NCBI GenBank assembly: GCA_023433205.1
Contig: JAEZDS010000115.1
Coordinates: 1-29,349 of the forward strand
DNA length: 29,349 nt
Origin: Bacteroidota bacterium
GTDB lineage: Bacteria > Bacteroidota > Bacteroidia > B-17B0 > Aurantibacillaceae
Reading direction: 5' to 3'
Shown: one piece after another, positions 1-7,163 of the stretch
How the letters are laid out: each line of letters opens with the position of its first letter
Position numbering within the stretch: the stretch's first letter is position 1
The notes under the pieces: generated by a model
What the model was told of the DNA's origin: nothing
Databases searched by the model: none
The model's input: only the letters and a program-made list of their open reading frames with translations
Program-made: the position numbers and the translations under genes

Positions 1-352
1 ATTTACAGCTGAGGCTGCATCCAACCTGCGAGCTGATGCAGGCGGTCATTCGTTTTTCATGGGGGATCAGTACACTCTCAACCACGTAGTTGTCGTGCAG
101 TTTCATGGCGCATTTAATAGTACGGTCGGCGCTTATCTGAAGCTCGTGGATCTGTACGGCATTGATCACAAAATTGTTGTTAAGCCAGTCGCGAAGTTTG
201 GTGGGCAAATTGCTCATCTCTTCAAAGGTAATGGCGCGCTTGGTCCACAACCACTCATGCACCTGCCTGGCCCTGAACGCGGGCTCGCCGGTGGTTTTAA
301 GGGCTTCTTCGATCTGTGCCGCTGAAAGACTGCGTATGTCTGTTTTCCCCAT
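1..352 (-). CDS. rlmN: 23S rRNA (adenine2503-C2)-methyltransferase RlmN, N-terminal part (runs off the window)
   Basis: RlmN is a cytoplasmic radical-SAM enzyme that methylates C2 of A2503 in 23S rRNA, and in many bacteria A37 of some tRNAs. Reading from the ATG at 352 gives 117 codons without a stop. The N-terminal accessory domain is recognisable: FRARQVHEWLW near residue 26, then the run EEMSNLPTKLRDWL. The start of the catalytic domain follows, with VESVLIPHEK and CISSQVGCSLSCK just at the window edge. That last stretch leads into the CxxxCxxC iron-sulfur cluster motif, whose remaining cysteine lies outside the window. The gene is divergent from the amidohydrolase, across the repeat array. 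A perfect -7 box lies 13 bases upstream of the start. Identification rests on family memory but the motif match is strong. Confidence 0.93.
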   Translation of the reverse strand, partial: MGKTDIRSLSAAQIEEALKTTGEPAFRARQVHEWLWTKRAITFEEMSNLPTKLRDWLNNNFVINAVQIHELQISADRTIKCAMKLHDNYVVESVLIPHEKRMTACISSQVGCSLSCK

Positions 353-365
353 TTATAAAGCCCTG

Positions 366-373
366 CAAAGGTA
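366..373 (-). promoter_or_regulatory. Candidate -7 promoter box for rlmN
   Basis: Read on the minus strand, TACCTTTG matches the Bacteroidota -7 consensus TAnnTTTG exactly and ends 13 bases before the rlmN ATG. No TTG is seen at the usual -33 distance, so this rests on the -7 box alone. Confidence 0.5.
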
Positions 374-456
374 CCCAATTCAAAACGAAAAACACCACAG
401 CCCACAAAAACTACAGGCGTTTTACTTTACCCGAAAATTCCCCAGGCTTCAGCGCT

Positions 457-810
457 CTTTGCGTGCCTGGCGTTAGCGAAGCACCGCTATGCGCGACACA
501 TTTGCACGCGCGCTTCAGCGCTTACACCCCACTTTGCGTGCCTGGCGTCTTCGCGCGAAAACCACCGCACTAGAGCTTTTCTCCGGCCTCTGCGCGAAAC
601 AGCTGCCTCCTGCGCTTCAACGTTCTTTGCGTGCTTGGCGCCTGCGCGAAAATACCCCCGCACCCGCGCCTCATCGCTTACACTCCACTTTGCGTGCTTG
701 GCGTCTCTGCGCGAAAATACCCCCGCACCCGCACCTCATCGCTTACACTCCACTTTGCGTGCTTGGCGTCTCTGCGCGACACCACCGTGCTTAGCGTCTT
801 CGCGCGACAC
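457..810. repeat. GC-rich tandem repeat array, five clear copies plus one decayed copy
   Basis: The block CTTTGCGTGCYTGGCG begins at 457, 532, 625, 688 and 753, with a degenerate copy near 786. In most copies it is followed by a TCT(T/C)CGCGCGA-like block. The copies at 625, 688 and 753 belong to the best-preserved tandem units (63 and 65 bases), sharing the spacer CCCCCGCACCCGC and CATCGCTTACACTCCA. The older copies are spaced 75 and 93 bases and have diverged. The array lies between divergent rlmN and the amidohydrolase. It produces several overlapping arginine/proline-rich open frames that are artefacts of the repeat, not genes. The GCGTnnnTTGCGYG flavour resembles short intergenic repeats common in Bacteroidota genomes; that likeness is from memory. 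Bases 353-456 hold only the rlmN promoter, and 811-885 show nothing further. Confidence 0.85.
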
Positions 811-885
811 AACCCTCACCATTGGCCTTCGCGCGCAACCTCCCCAAACAGCAAGCAATTAACGATAATACCTAAATTTATCCCC

Positions 886-2040
886 GTGCGTTTTATAAAA
901 GCGGCTAAAATATTTGATGGCTCAGACTGGTTGCCCCCGGGTACAGTGCTGGTGTACGAAGGTTCAGGGATGTTGGTTGATGTCACCAGAGAATCGGAAG
1001 TCCCTGCTGCTAAGATCGAAACTTTAGAAGGTATTCTCACGCCTGGTTTTATTAATGCCCATTGTCATCTTGAACTTAGTCACCTCAGGGATCAGGTGCG
1101 GGCGGGTACTGGTTTTTGCGCTTTTGCCCTTGAACTTATGGCAAAACGAAAACAAACAACTGATCAGGAAATTGACCACGCGATGCGAAAGGCCGAAAGG
1201 GAAATGTCTGAGAATGGAATAGTTGCTGTTGGTGATATTTCAAATTCCAGCCAGAGTTTTGATCTAAAAAGAGAACAAAATATGTTCTACCACACCTTTG
1301 TGGAACTTCTGGCCCTTAACCCCGCCAGGGCCGAGGTGGTTTTTGCGAAAGGCCGGGAACTTCTGGAAACCCTTTATGGTGCAGGACTTAAAGGCAGTCT
1401 GGCTGCACATGCCCCCTACACTGTTTCCAATGAGCTGCTAGATCTTATCTCGCACTTTGGTTCATTAACAAACCAGCCATTTAGTATCCACAACCAGGAA
1501 AGTCTGGAAGAAACCCGCTTTTTTATGGGCGAAAAAAGTGAGGTGTATCAGTTGTACCAGGAACTGAACATAGATCTTTCTTTTTTCCATCCACCAAAAA
1601 CCTCAAGTCTTAGCCATTATATTTCTCATCTTGGTGAAAATAACAACCTCCTTGTGCATAACACCTTTTCAACAGCCGCTGATATTGACCTCGCCGGTTC
1701 CAAAGATGTTTTCTGGGTTTTTTGCCCTGCTGCCAACTTATACATTGAGGAAAGTCTTCCTGATTTCAGTTTATTTGCGCAAAGTGCCGGACGCATTTGT
1801 ATAGGCACCGATAGTCTGGCGAGTAATGCACGGCTTGATGTGCTTTTTGAACTTAACCTGCTTGCTGCTTCGGCGCCGTTTTTTAAGGAAGAGCAGTTAT
1901 TGAGGATGATCTGCCTCAACGGCGCACAAGCCCTGAAAGTTGAGGACCGGTTTGGTAGCCTGAAAAGGGGCGGCAGGGCAGGTCTGAACCAGATCCGGCG
2001 AAACGGCACCACTTTTGAATTCATCGCTAAACTCTACTGA
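886..2040 (+). CDS. Amidohydrolase-superfamily metal-dependent deaminase/hydrolase
   Basis: A cytoplasmic TIM-barrel metallohydrolase of the amidohydrolase (cytosine/guanine deaminase-like) superfamily, 384 residues from the chosen start. Visible motifs are the metal-binding HxH within NAHCHLE (His59, His61), AAHAPYT, then SIHNQES and LLVHNTF with further histidines, and the C-terminal metal Asp in GTDSLASNARLD. The TDSLASN form is also seen in aminodeoxyfutalosine and S-adenosylhomocysteine deaminase relatives, but the substrate cannot be assigned. The open frame extends upstream to 631, but that part is translated repeat DNA. I place the start at the in-frame GTG at 886, giving a normal MRFIKAAKIFDG N-terminus. 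It heads the packed plus-strand run and is 3 bases from the next gene. Confidence 0.85.
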   Translation: MRFIKAAKIFDGSDWLPPGTVLVYEGSGMLVDVTRESEVPAAKIETLEGILTPGFINAHCHLELSHLRDQVRAGTGFCAFALELMAKRKQTTDQEIDHAMRKAEREMSENGIVAVGDISNSSQSFDLKREQNMFYHTFVELLALNPARAEVVFAKGRELLETLYGAGLKGSLAAHAPYTVSNELLDLISHFGSLTNQPFSIHNQESLEETRFFMGEKSEVYQLYQELNIDLSFFHPPKTSSLSHYISHLGENNNLLVHNTFSTAADIDLAGSKDVFWVFCPAANLYIEESLPDFSLFAQSAGRICIGTDSLASNARLDVLFELNLLAASAPFFKEEQLLRMICLNGAQALKVEDRFGSLKRGGRAGLNQIRRNGTTFEFIAKLY

Positions 2041-2043
2041 TAT

Positions 2044-2682
2044 ATGCTGCATCTTAAATCATTTACATTTAATCCCTTCCAGCAAAACACCTTTGTTTTG
2101 TATGACGACGAAGGCAGAGCATTTTTTATTGATGCCGGAAATTCTGATAGCTCCGAGAACAATGAACTTCGTGACTTTGTGAGCAGCAAAAAACTGAAGC
2201 CCGAGAAGCTATTGCTTACACATGCACACATTGATCACGTAATGGGTAATAAATTCCTCTACGATGAGTATGGCCTGCTGCCCGAGCTTCACAGCAGTGA
2301 GCTGTTTTTTATTGAGCAGATGGAAGCAACTGCAACCATGTATGGTCTCAGATGCGAACCGTCGCCGCTGCCTCTGAAATTTATCGACGACAAGGAGGTG
2401 ATAGCCCTTGGCAGGTACAGCTTCGAGTGTATCCTTGCTCCCGGCCATTCTCCCGGAAGTATTTGTTTTTACAACAAAGAAAACAATTTGCTTATTGGTG
2501 GCGATGTGCTTTTTAATGGGAGCATTGGACGAACCGATCTGCCTATGGGGAATCACGAACAGCTTCTGAGCAGCATTCACCATCGGCTGCTGATTTTACC
2601 GGAAGAAACAAAAGTGTATTGCGGTCACGGTCCTTCAACTACCATAGGGCAGGAAAAACGAAGCAATCCATTTCTGGTCTGA
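2044..2682 (+). CDS. MBL-fold (glyoxalase II-like) metallo-hydrolase
   Basis: A 212-residue metallo-beta-lactamase-fold hydrolase. The zinc motif THAHIDH is at residues 59-65 (His60, His62, Asp64, His65). It is followed by GHSPGS with the next His ligand, GGDVLFNGSIGRTDLP with the bridging Asp, and the C-terminal CGHGP His. These motifs match the short glyoxalase II-like/YcbL-type branch, in which thioester or lactone hydrolysis is known for some members. The substrate here is unknown. It starts 3 bases after the amidohydrolase stop, so the two are almost certainly co-transcribed. There is no signal peptide, so it is cytoplasmic. Confidence 0.9.
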   Translation: MLHLKSFTFNPFQQNTFVLYDDEGRAFFIDAGNSDSSENNELRDFVSSKKLKPEKLLLTHAHIDHVMGNKFLYDEYGLLPELHSSELFFIEQMEATATMYGLRCEPSPLPLKFIDDKEVIALGRYSFECILAPGHSPGSICFYNKENNLLIGGDVLFNGSIGRTDLPMGNHEQLLSSIHHRLLILPEETKVYCGHGPSTTIGQEKRSNPFLV

Positions 2683-2768
2683 TTTCAGCACACAGTGCAG
2701 GCACAGAAACATTGGTAAAGAATGTACTACCAGCTGAAGGCGGAAACCAGCCAGTTATTTTATTGCGT

Positions 2769-2799
2769 TTGAACTCCCGTTTTATCTTTCTTACTTTAG
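2769..2799 (+). promoter_or_regulatory. Candidate internal promoter (-33 TTG / -7 TACTTTAG)
   Basis: TTG at 2769-2771 and TACTTTAG at 2792-2799 are separated by 20 bases, fitting the Bacteroidota TTG-(19-21)-TAnnTTTG layout with one mismatch in the -7 box. It lies in the 121-base gap before the secreted-protein gene, whose signal peptide begins at about 2804. Confidence 0.35.
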
Positions 2800-2803
2800 C
2801 GTT

Positions 2804-3448
2804 ATCAGACATCTTGTTTTAATATTCAGTCTTTTTGTATTCGGCAGTACTTTCGCTCAGGATACGCTTTCTTCAACAAAAAAGGAGAAGCCGCCATATA
2901 ACCGTAAAGAAGAGATCATCTGGGACAATAAGAGGTACCGGATCCACAACAACTATGTGACTATCGGAGGTGGCCTCGCTCTTTCCACCATCCGGGCCGG
3001 CTATCAGCGTGTAGCAGGTGCTGATTTTCAGTTTCATATCAAACAGCATTATTTTCAGACCGGCGTTTTGTTGAGCGGGATCGACTTTTTTCAGAATACA
3101 CACATGCAGGCACATGCCTGTTATGGCCTGCGCCGAGAAGGCAATACCTATAATCTCGCTTTGTTTGCCGGACCCTCTTTTTATCAGGGTGTTGAGGGGC
3201 AGGTGGGAACTCCGCCACGTTTTTACGGAGGGCCAGGTGTATACCTCAGCGCGCAGGCTGTTCACAAGATGACTTATGATATAGGTGCCGGATTTGAGCT
3301 TTTTGCCGATATTGGCAGACAAATGGGAAATGTTGGCCGCAACCAGGTCTTGTACGGTGCAAAGGTTATTCTGTTCTTTTCAGGATCGTACAGGGGCCCA
3401 AAGCGCAACTTTAACCCAAATGTAAGATCAGAAAATCCTGATGGTTGA
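2804..3448 (+). CDS. Exported beta-rich protein of unknown function (start codon unclear)
   Basis: The frame ending at 3448 encodes a clear signal peptide (IRHLVLIFSLFVFGSTFAQ, with likely cleavage after FA) followed by about 195 residues rich in alternating Gly/aromatic strands, such as VTIGGGLALSTIRAGYQ and AGPSFYQGV. This looks like a small outer-membrane or periplasmic beta protein. The frame opens after the stop at 2735 and contains no ATG, GTG or TTG before the GTG at 2957, which lies beyond the signal peptide. I therefore place the start at the ATC at 2804, just before the n-region, as a best guess. The gene overlaps the following ATG by 8 bases, so translation is probably coupled to the FAD oxidoreductase. 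I do not recognise the family. Confidence 0.6.
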   Translation: MRHLVLIFSLFVFGSTFAQDTLSSTKKEKPPYNRKEEIIWDNKRYRIHNNYVTIGGGLALSTIRAGYQRVAGADFQFHIKQHYFQTGVLLSGIDFFQNTHMQAHACYGLRREGNTYNLALFAGPSFYQGVEGQVGTPPRFYGGPGVYLSAQAVHKMTYDIGAGFELFADIGRQMGNVGRNQVLYGAKVILFFSGSYRGPKRNFNPNVRSENPDG

Positions 3449-4499
3449 TTTTATCATTGTTGGAAGAGGACTGGCCGCTACGGTGCTCATGCATTCCTTT
3501 TACCGGCAGAATATTTCATTTACTGTTATAGGCCACGAAAATTTAAGTTCCTGCTCACGTGTTGCCGCAGGGATCTGGAATCCCATAGTATTTAAAAGGA
3601 TGACCTCCGGCTGGATGGCTCAGGAGCTGCTCACTGAGTTGATGAAGTTTTATCCTGCCTGCGAAAAAACACTGCAGACCAAACTTATCACCCTTCGCCA
3701 GATAGTGAAACCTTTCACTGAAAACCATGAAAAGGAACTGTGGAAAAAAAAGGCTGCCGCAGAACTTGAACCTTTTCTGGTTGAGAGCATCCAGCAGAAC
3801 CTCACCGGCCTGCAGGGTCTGAAAGTGCCCAATGAATACGGACTGGTTGAAGCGGCGGGCAATCTTCATGTAAAAACTTTTCTCGACAGCAGCAGTTCTT
3901 TTTTCAGGGAAAGAGTTCAGTCTGCCGTTTTTGATCACAATCTTCTTGAAATCAATGAGAACGGTGTTTCGTATGGCGATGTTAAGGCCGCAAACATAAT
4001 TTTTTGCGAGGGTCACCTGGTGAAGAACAATCCTTTTTTTAACTGGGTGCCCCTTAAACCTGCCAAGGGCGAATTAATCACCGTAAAAAGTGAAGATATT
4101 CACCTCAAGAACCGGGTCTTTAACCGGGACGGGTTTTTAATGGATCTTCAGGAACATGAATTCAGGCTCGGAGCAACTTATGAATGGGAGAAGCTTGATG
4201 ACAAACCAACAGGGAAGGGATTGAGGCTGCTTGAACGGAAGCTCAGAAATATGACCGAAGCCGGCTATACAGTTGAAAAGCAGGAGGCCGGCATCCGTCC
4301 CGCCAGTATCGACAGGCGGCCCGTTATTGGCCGGCATCCCTATTATGAGCGGCTTTTTATTTTTAATGGCCTGGGCGCCAAGGGAGTGATGCTTGCCCCT
4401 TATTTCGCTGGAAAATTTGTACTTTTCTGGTTGAAAAAGCAAGACCTTTGTTCGGAAGCGGATGTAAGAAGGTTTTATCATTTGTATGAGCGCGCCTAG
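3441..4499 (+). CDS. FAD-dependent oxidoreductase, DAO (glycine/D-amino-acid oxidase) family
   Basis: A 352-residue flavoprotein of the DAO superfamily (ThiO/DadA/SoxB-like). The N-terminal Rossmann dinucleotide motif is FIIVGRGLAA (Gly8, Gly10), followed by RVAAGIWNP, the usual second conserved segment in this family. The C-terminal FAD-contact block reads GIRPASIDRRPVIGRH then FNGLGAKGVMLAPYFA, close to the classic pattern of amine oxidations. Members oxidise amines or amino acids; the substrate here is unknown. The start overlaps the upstream gene by 8 bases and the end overlaps the retropepsin-like gene by 14 bases. It therefore sits inside the same transcript as RimK. Confidence 0.85.
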   Translation: MVDFIIVGRGLAATVLMHSFYRQNISFTVIGHENLSSCSRVAAGIWNPIVFKRMTSGWMAQELLTELMKFYPACEKTLQTKLITLRQIVKPFTENHEKELWKKKAAAELEPFLVESIQQNLTGLQGLKVPNEYGLVEAAGNLHVKTFLDSSSSFFRERVQSAVFDHNLLEINENGVSYGDVKAANIIFCEGHLVKNNPFFNWVPLKPAKGELITVKSEDIHLKNRVFNRDGFLMDLQEHEFRLGATYEWEKLDDKPTGKGLRLLERKLRNMTEAGYTVEKQEAGIRPASIDRRPVIGRHPYYERLFIFNGLGAKGVMLAPYFAGKFVLFWLKKQDLCSEADVRRFYHLYERA

Positions 4500-4956
4500 G
4501 AAGCACAGGTTACGTTTGATCGGCCGTCGTGAATTTGTGAATATCCCAGCCCTGGGTATCGCCGGCATTGAGGCCAAGGTTGATACCGGCGCCTACACTT
4601 CTTCGCTGCACTGCGAAAAGATCTATACACATTTAGAAAATAACATTGAAGTGCTTTACTTTACTATCGTGCCCGGGGAAGACAGCACCGTTTTCAGATT
4701 CGAAAATTTCGCCCGGAAGAAGATCAAAAATTCTTTTGGTGAAATGGAAGAACGGTACGTAATAAGAACGGTTGTGAACATCGGGAAAAAGAATATTCGC
4801 ACGATTATCTCACTTTCAAACCGCGATAATATGCGTTATCTTTTACTGATCGGAAGAAGGCTGCTTAAAGCCAAATTTTTAATTGATGTAAACCGCACAC
4901 ACATTGGTGGCATTGGAATGAAAAAATTTATAAAAGAAATCGGAACAAATAGCTGA
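4486..4956 (+). CDS. Retropepsin-like aspartic protease of the RimB / Zn_protease (DUF785) family
   Basis: A 156-residue protein of the family named ATP-dependent zinc protease in databases but retropepsin-like in sequence. The active-site-like motif KVDTGAYTSSLH has Asp33-Thr-Gly-Ala, and the C-terminal block LLIGRRLLKAKFLIDV is the second conserved segment. In Pseudomonas the homologous RimB is encoded with RimK and modulates RimK-dependent glutamylation of ribosomal protein S6. Here too it directly precedes rimK, with a 4-base gap. Its start overlaps the upstream gene by 14 bases, so translation is probably coupled. The enzymatic activity of this family is still debated; I infer a role as partner of RimK. 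Confidence 0.85.
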   Translation: MSAPRKHRLRLIGRREFVNIPALGIAGIEAKVDTGAYTSSLHCEKIYTHLENNIEVLYFTIVPGEDSTVFRFENFARKKIKNSFGEMEERYVIRTVVNIGKKNIRTIISLSNRDNMRYLLLIGRRLLKAKFLIDVNRTHIGGIGMKKFIKEIGTNS

Positions 4957-4960
4957 ACAG

Positions 4961-5857
4961 ATGAGGATCGCCATATTGTCACGAAACAGAAATCTTTATT
5001 CAACCCGCAGGCTGGTTGATGCAGCGGAAAAACGTGGGCATGATGTACTGCTGCTCGATCACATGCAGTGTGTGCTGGTAATTGAGCAGGGCAGACCTCA
5101 CGTTTATTTTAATGGCAGAGAAGTGAAGGATGTGCATGCCGTTATTCCAAGGATCGGTGCCTCAGCAACATTTTATGGTTCGGCGGTAGTTCGGCAGTTC
5201 GAAATGATGAAAATATTTACCGCCGTTGAATCGCAGGCCCTGGTTCGTTCGCGCGATAAATTGCGCAGTCTGCAGATCCTCGCCCGGGCTGGGATCGGTA
5301 TTCCCAAAACCGGCTTTGCAGCCTCGCCCCGTGAAAAAGACATTGATCTTGTAATTCAGCACATTGGCGGCGCCCCCTGTGTGGTGAAACTTCTCGAAGG
5401 TACTCAGGGCATCGGCGTATTGCTGGCCGAAAATAAAAAGGCGGCGAAAAGTGTGGTGGAGGCTTTCCTAAAACTTGACGCGAACATGCTGGTGCAGGAA
5501 TTTATTAAAGAGGCCGGTGGTGCCGACCTGCGCGTGTTTGTGGTTGATGGCCAGATTGTGGGCGCCATGAAACGCCAGGCAAAGGAAGGTGAATTCAGAA
5601 GTAATCTGCACCGTGGCGGCAGCGCCAAGGTGATTGAATTAAGCACCGAAGAGAGGGCCACCGCCATTAAAGCGGCGAAAAAACTCGGTCTTGGTATTGC
5701 CGGTGTTGACATTCTGCAGTCGAGCCGCGGACCGTTAGTAATGGAAGTGAATTCATCGCCAGGTTTAGAAGGTATTGAAGGCGCAACGGGAATTGACATT
5801 GCGGGAAAAATAATCGAGTACGTTGAACGCAACGAGTTTAACAAGCCTGGGGAATAG
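4961..5857 (+). CDS. rimK: RimK-family ATP-grasp ligase (ribosomal protein S6 glutamate ligase type)
   Basis: A 298-residue ATP-grasp amidoligase, the same length as E. coli RimK (about 300), which adds glutamates to the C-terminus of ribosomal protein S6. The pre-ATP-grasp domain is in residues 1-90, with MRIAILSRN and VIPRIGAS. The ATP-binding segments are KLLEGTQGIGV (about 143-153), MLVQEFIKE and LRVFVVDGQIVGAM. The Mg-binding end is AGVDILQSSRGPLVMEVN followed by SSPGLEGIE. It is the last gene of the 886-5857 run and follows the retropepsin-like gene by 4 bases. RimK-like enzymes also make other glutamate or peptide tags, so S6 as target is an inference. Confidence 0.92.
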   Translation: MRIAILSRNRNLYSTRRLVDAAEKRGHDVLLLDHMQCVLVIEQGRPHVYFNGREVKDVHAVIPRIGASATFYGSAVVRQFEMMKIFTAVESQALVRSRDKLRSLQILARAGIGIPKTGFAASPREKDIDLVIQHIGGAPCVVKLLEGTQGIGVLLAENKKAAKSVVEAFLKLDANMLVQEFIKEAGGADLRVFVVDGQIVGAMKRQAKEGEFRSNLHRGGSAKVIELSTEERATAIKAAKKLGLGIAGVDILQSSRGPLVMEVNSSPGLEGIEGATGIDIAGKIIEYVERNEFNKPGE

Positions 5858-5949
5858 ATTTTCCGTAATTCCATTGTTGCTTAGACTCAAAAAGCCATTC
5901 TTTTAATTCCATCATCACAGCTCCCCTCTTAATGAATATTTCGGTTGCG

Positions 5950-6963
5950 TTATTCCACTAAAAGTCGCCGTTGGGCGATCTCTTGACCAGAACGAATAGT
6001 AAAAATGTACAGACCCTTTTTGAGAGAAGAAATATCTAACAGATTTGCCATCGAATGATTGCTGCGGGTCAATACCAATTGGCCTGTTATATCAGAAACA
6101 ATAACTTCTACTTCAGGCATGCAATTCAGGCACTCAATTGTCAGGTGATTTTTTGCAGGAGAAGGGTAGACCGAAAGTTGTTGGTCAATCCTTGAGTTAT
6201 CAGAGAATCCGGTTGGCTCGCCTAAGGTAAAGTCGAAGGGTTCCAGTGCTCCTCCTGCAGCTGGCACAATATATAGGTTAAACGGCTGGCCGCCTGCCGC
6301 AGCCATCGATCTTCCGTTAGTTAAAGTGTTGGTAAAGCCTGTACTGATCAAATTGATATTTACACCTCCCGGGAAATTATAGGAGCCGGTGCCAACAGCT
6401 GAAGAAGGACTACTTATGCTAACCGTGCGTGCGCCTGCCATGATGAGCGAATGCTGCCAGCTGGTGTAGTTCACATAATAGCCTATAGTATCATTGTTGG
6501 ACAACACTGTCATTGAAGGACTGTCGGTTGAAAGATGATAAAAAGTGACACCGGTCTGCAGCATAAAAGGAAGGCCTACAGGTCCCACAGATCTGGTAAA
6601 GATGGTTAAAGGTCTCTGAGTACTTCCTGGATTGTATTGAGGTCCGCTGGAATGAATGCCGATGATGGCAAAAAAATTTTTAGTGGTTGAGTTGAGTTGT
6701 ACAGTACTTTGTACATAAGCCATACTTGGAGAAGTGGCCGAAATTGCTGAAACACCAATGGTGTAAACGCCGGGCGACACTGGGTGCTCAGCAGTACAGT
6801 TAAGGTAACTGAGTTGCGGAGCCCACACTGAATCATTTATCCAAACTTTAAGTTGACTAACTGAGGTGTCTGCTGAATTGTGAACCATCTGAAGAATGGC
6901 ACCGTACTGTGAATGCATGTAGTGCGAGAGTACAAAGAGTAGAAGAGTGATTTTCGTTTTCAT
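5950..6963 (-). CDS. DUF4397-like secreted protein with T9SS type A sorting domain
   Basis: A 337-residue secreted protein. Residues 1-19 (MKTKITLLLFVLSHYMHSQ) are a signal peptide. The body starts with AILQMVHNSADTSVSQLKVW, the pattern of DUF4397 domains, and repeats the same beta-sandwich style near residue 140 (GVTFYHLSTDSPSM). From about residue 264 it carries a T9SS type A sorting domain: LSVYPSPAKNHLTIE, then SDITGQLV, SLKKGLYIFTI and the basic end RRLLVE. It is therefore exported by Sec, passes the outer membrane through T9SS and is probably surface-anchored or released. The ligand is unknown. It is transcribed against rimK and divergently from the AstE-like gene, splitting what may be one functional set. 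Confidence 0.88.
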   Translation of the reverse strand: MKTKITLLLFVLSHYMHSQYGAILQMVHNSADTSVSQLKVWINDSVWAPQLSYLNCTAEHPVSPGVYTIGVSAISATSPSMAYVQSTVQLNSTTKNFFAIIGIHSSGPQYNPGSTQRPLTIFTRSVGPVGLPFMLQTGVTFYHLSTDSPSMTVLSNNDTIGYYVNYTSWQHSLIMAGARTVSISSPSSAVGTGSYNFPGGVNINLISTGFTNTLTNGRSMAAAGGQPFNLYIVPAAGGALEPFDFTLGEPTGFSDNSRIDQQLSVYPSPAKNHLTIECLNCMPEVEVIVSDITGQLVLTRSNHSMANLLDISSLKKGLYIFTIRSGQEIAQRRLLVE

Positions 6964-6984
6964 GAGTGTTTATTGAAATACTAT

Positions 6985-6992
6985 CAAAATTA
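6985..6992 (-). promoter_or_regulatory. Candidate -7 box for the DUF4397 gene
   Basis: On the minus strand TAATTTTG matches TAnnTTTG and ends 21 bases before the ATG at 6963. No TTG is seen at the ideal -33 distance. The surrounding DNA is very AT-rich, so chance occurrence is possible. Confidence 0.35.
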
Positions 6993-7163
6993 TTAAAAAG
7001 TATCAACTATTGAAATGTATAATGCCACTCACAAGTTCCGGAGCAAGTTGGTTCTTTCATAAAAGTTATTCAAAATATTGCGTCACGTTTTTAGTTTTTC
7101 TTACCTTGAGTTTTTTTCGAAGACATCCTTCCTGTCACAAGACAATTAGGAGTCTTCTTAACT

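Noticed and set aside
489..862. Overlapping Arg/Pro-rich open frames in the 353-885 region
   Set aside because: They are translations of the tandem repeat in several frames and show no start context or protein-like composition.
5858..5949. Possible terminator between rimK and the DUF4397 gene
   Set aside because: No complementary stem with a T-run could be found in the 92-base convergent gap.
5950..6963. DUF4397 gene as a recent mobile insertion splitting the RimK set
   Set aside because: No terminal repeats, transposase or target duplication are visible around it; it is an ordinary opposite-strand gene as far as can be seen.
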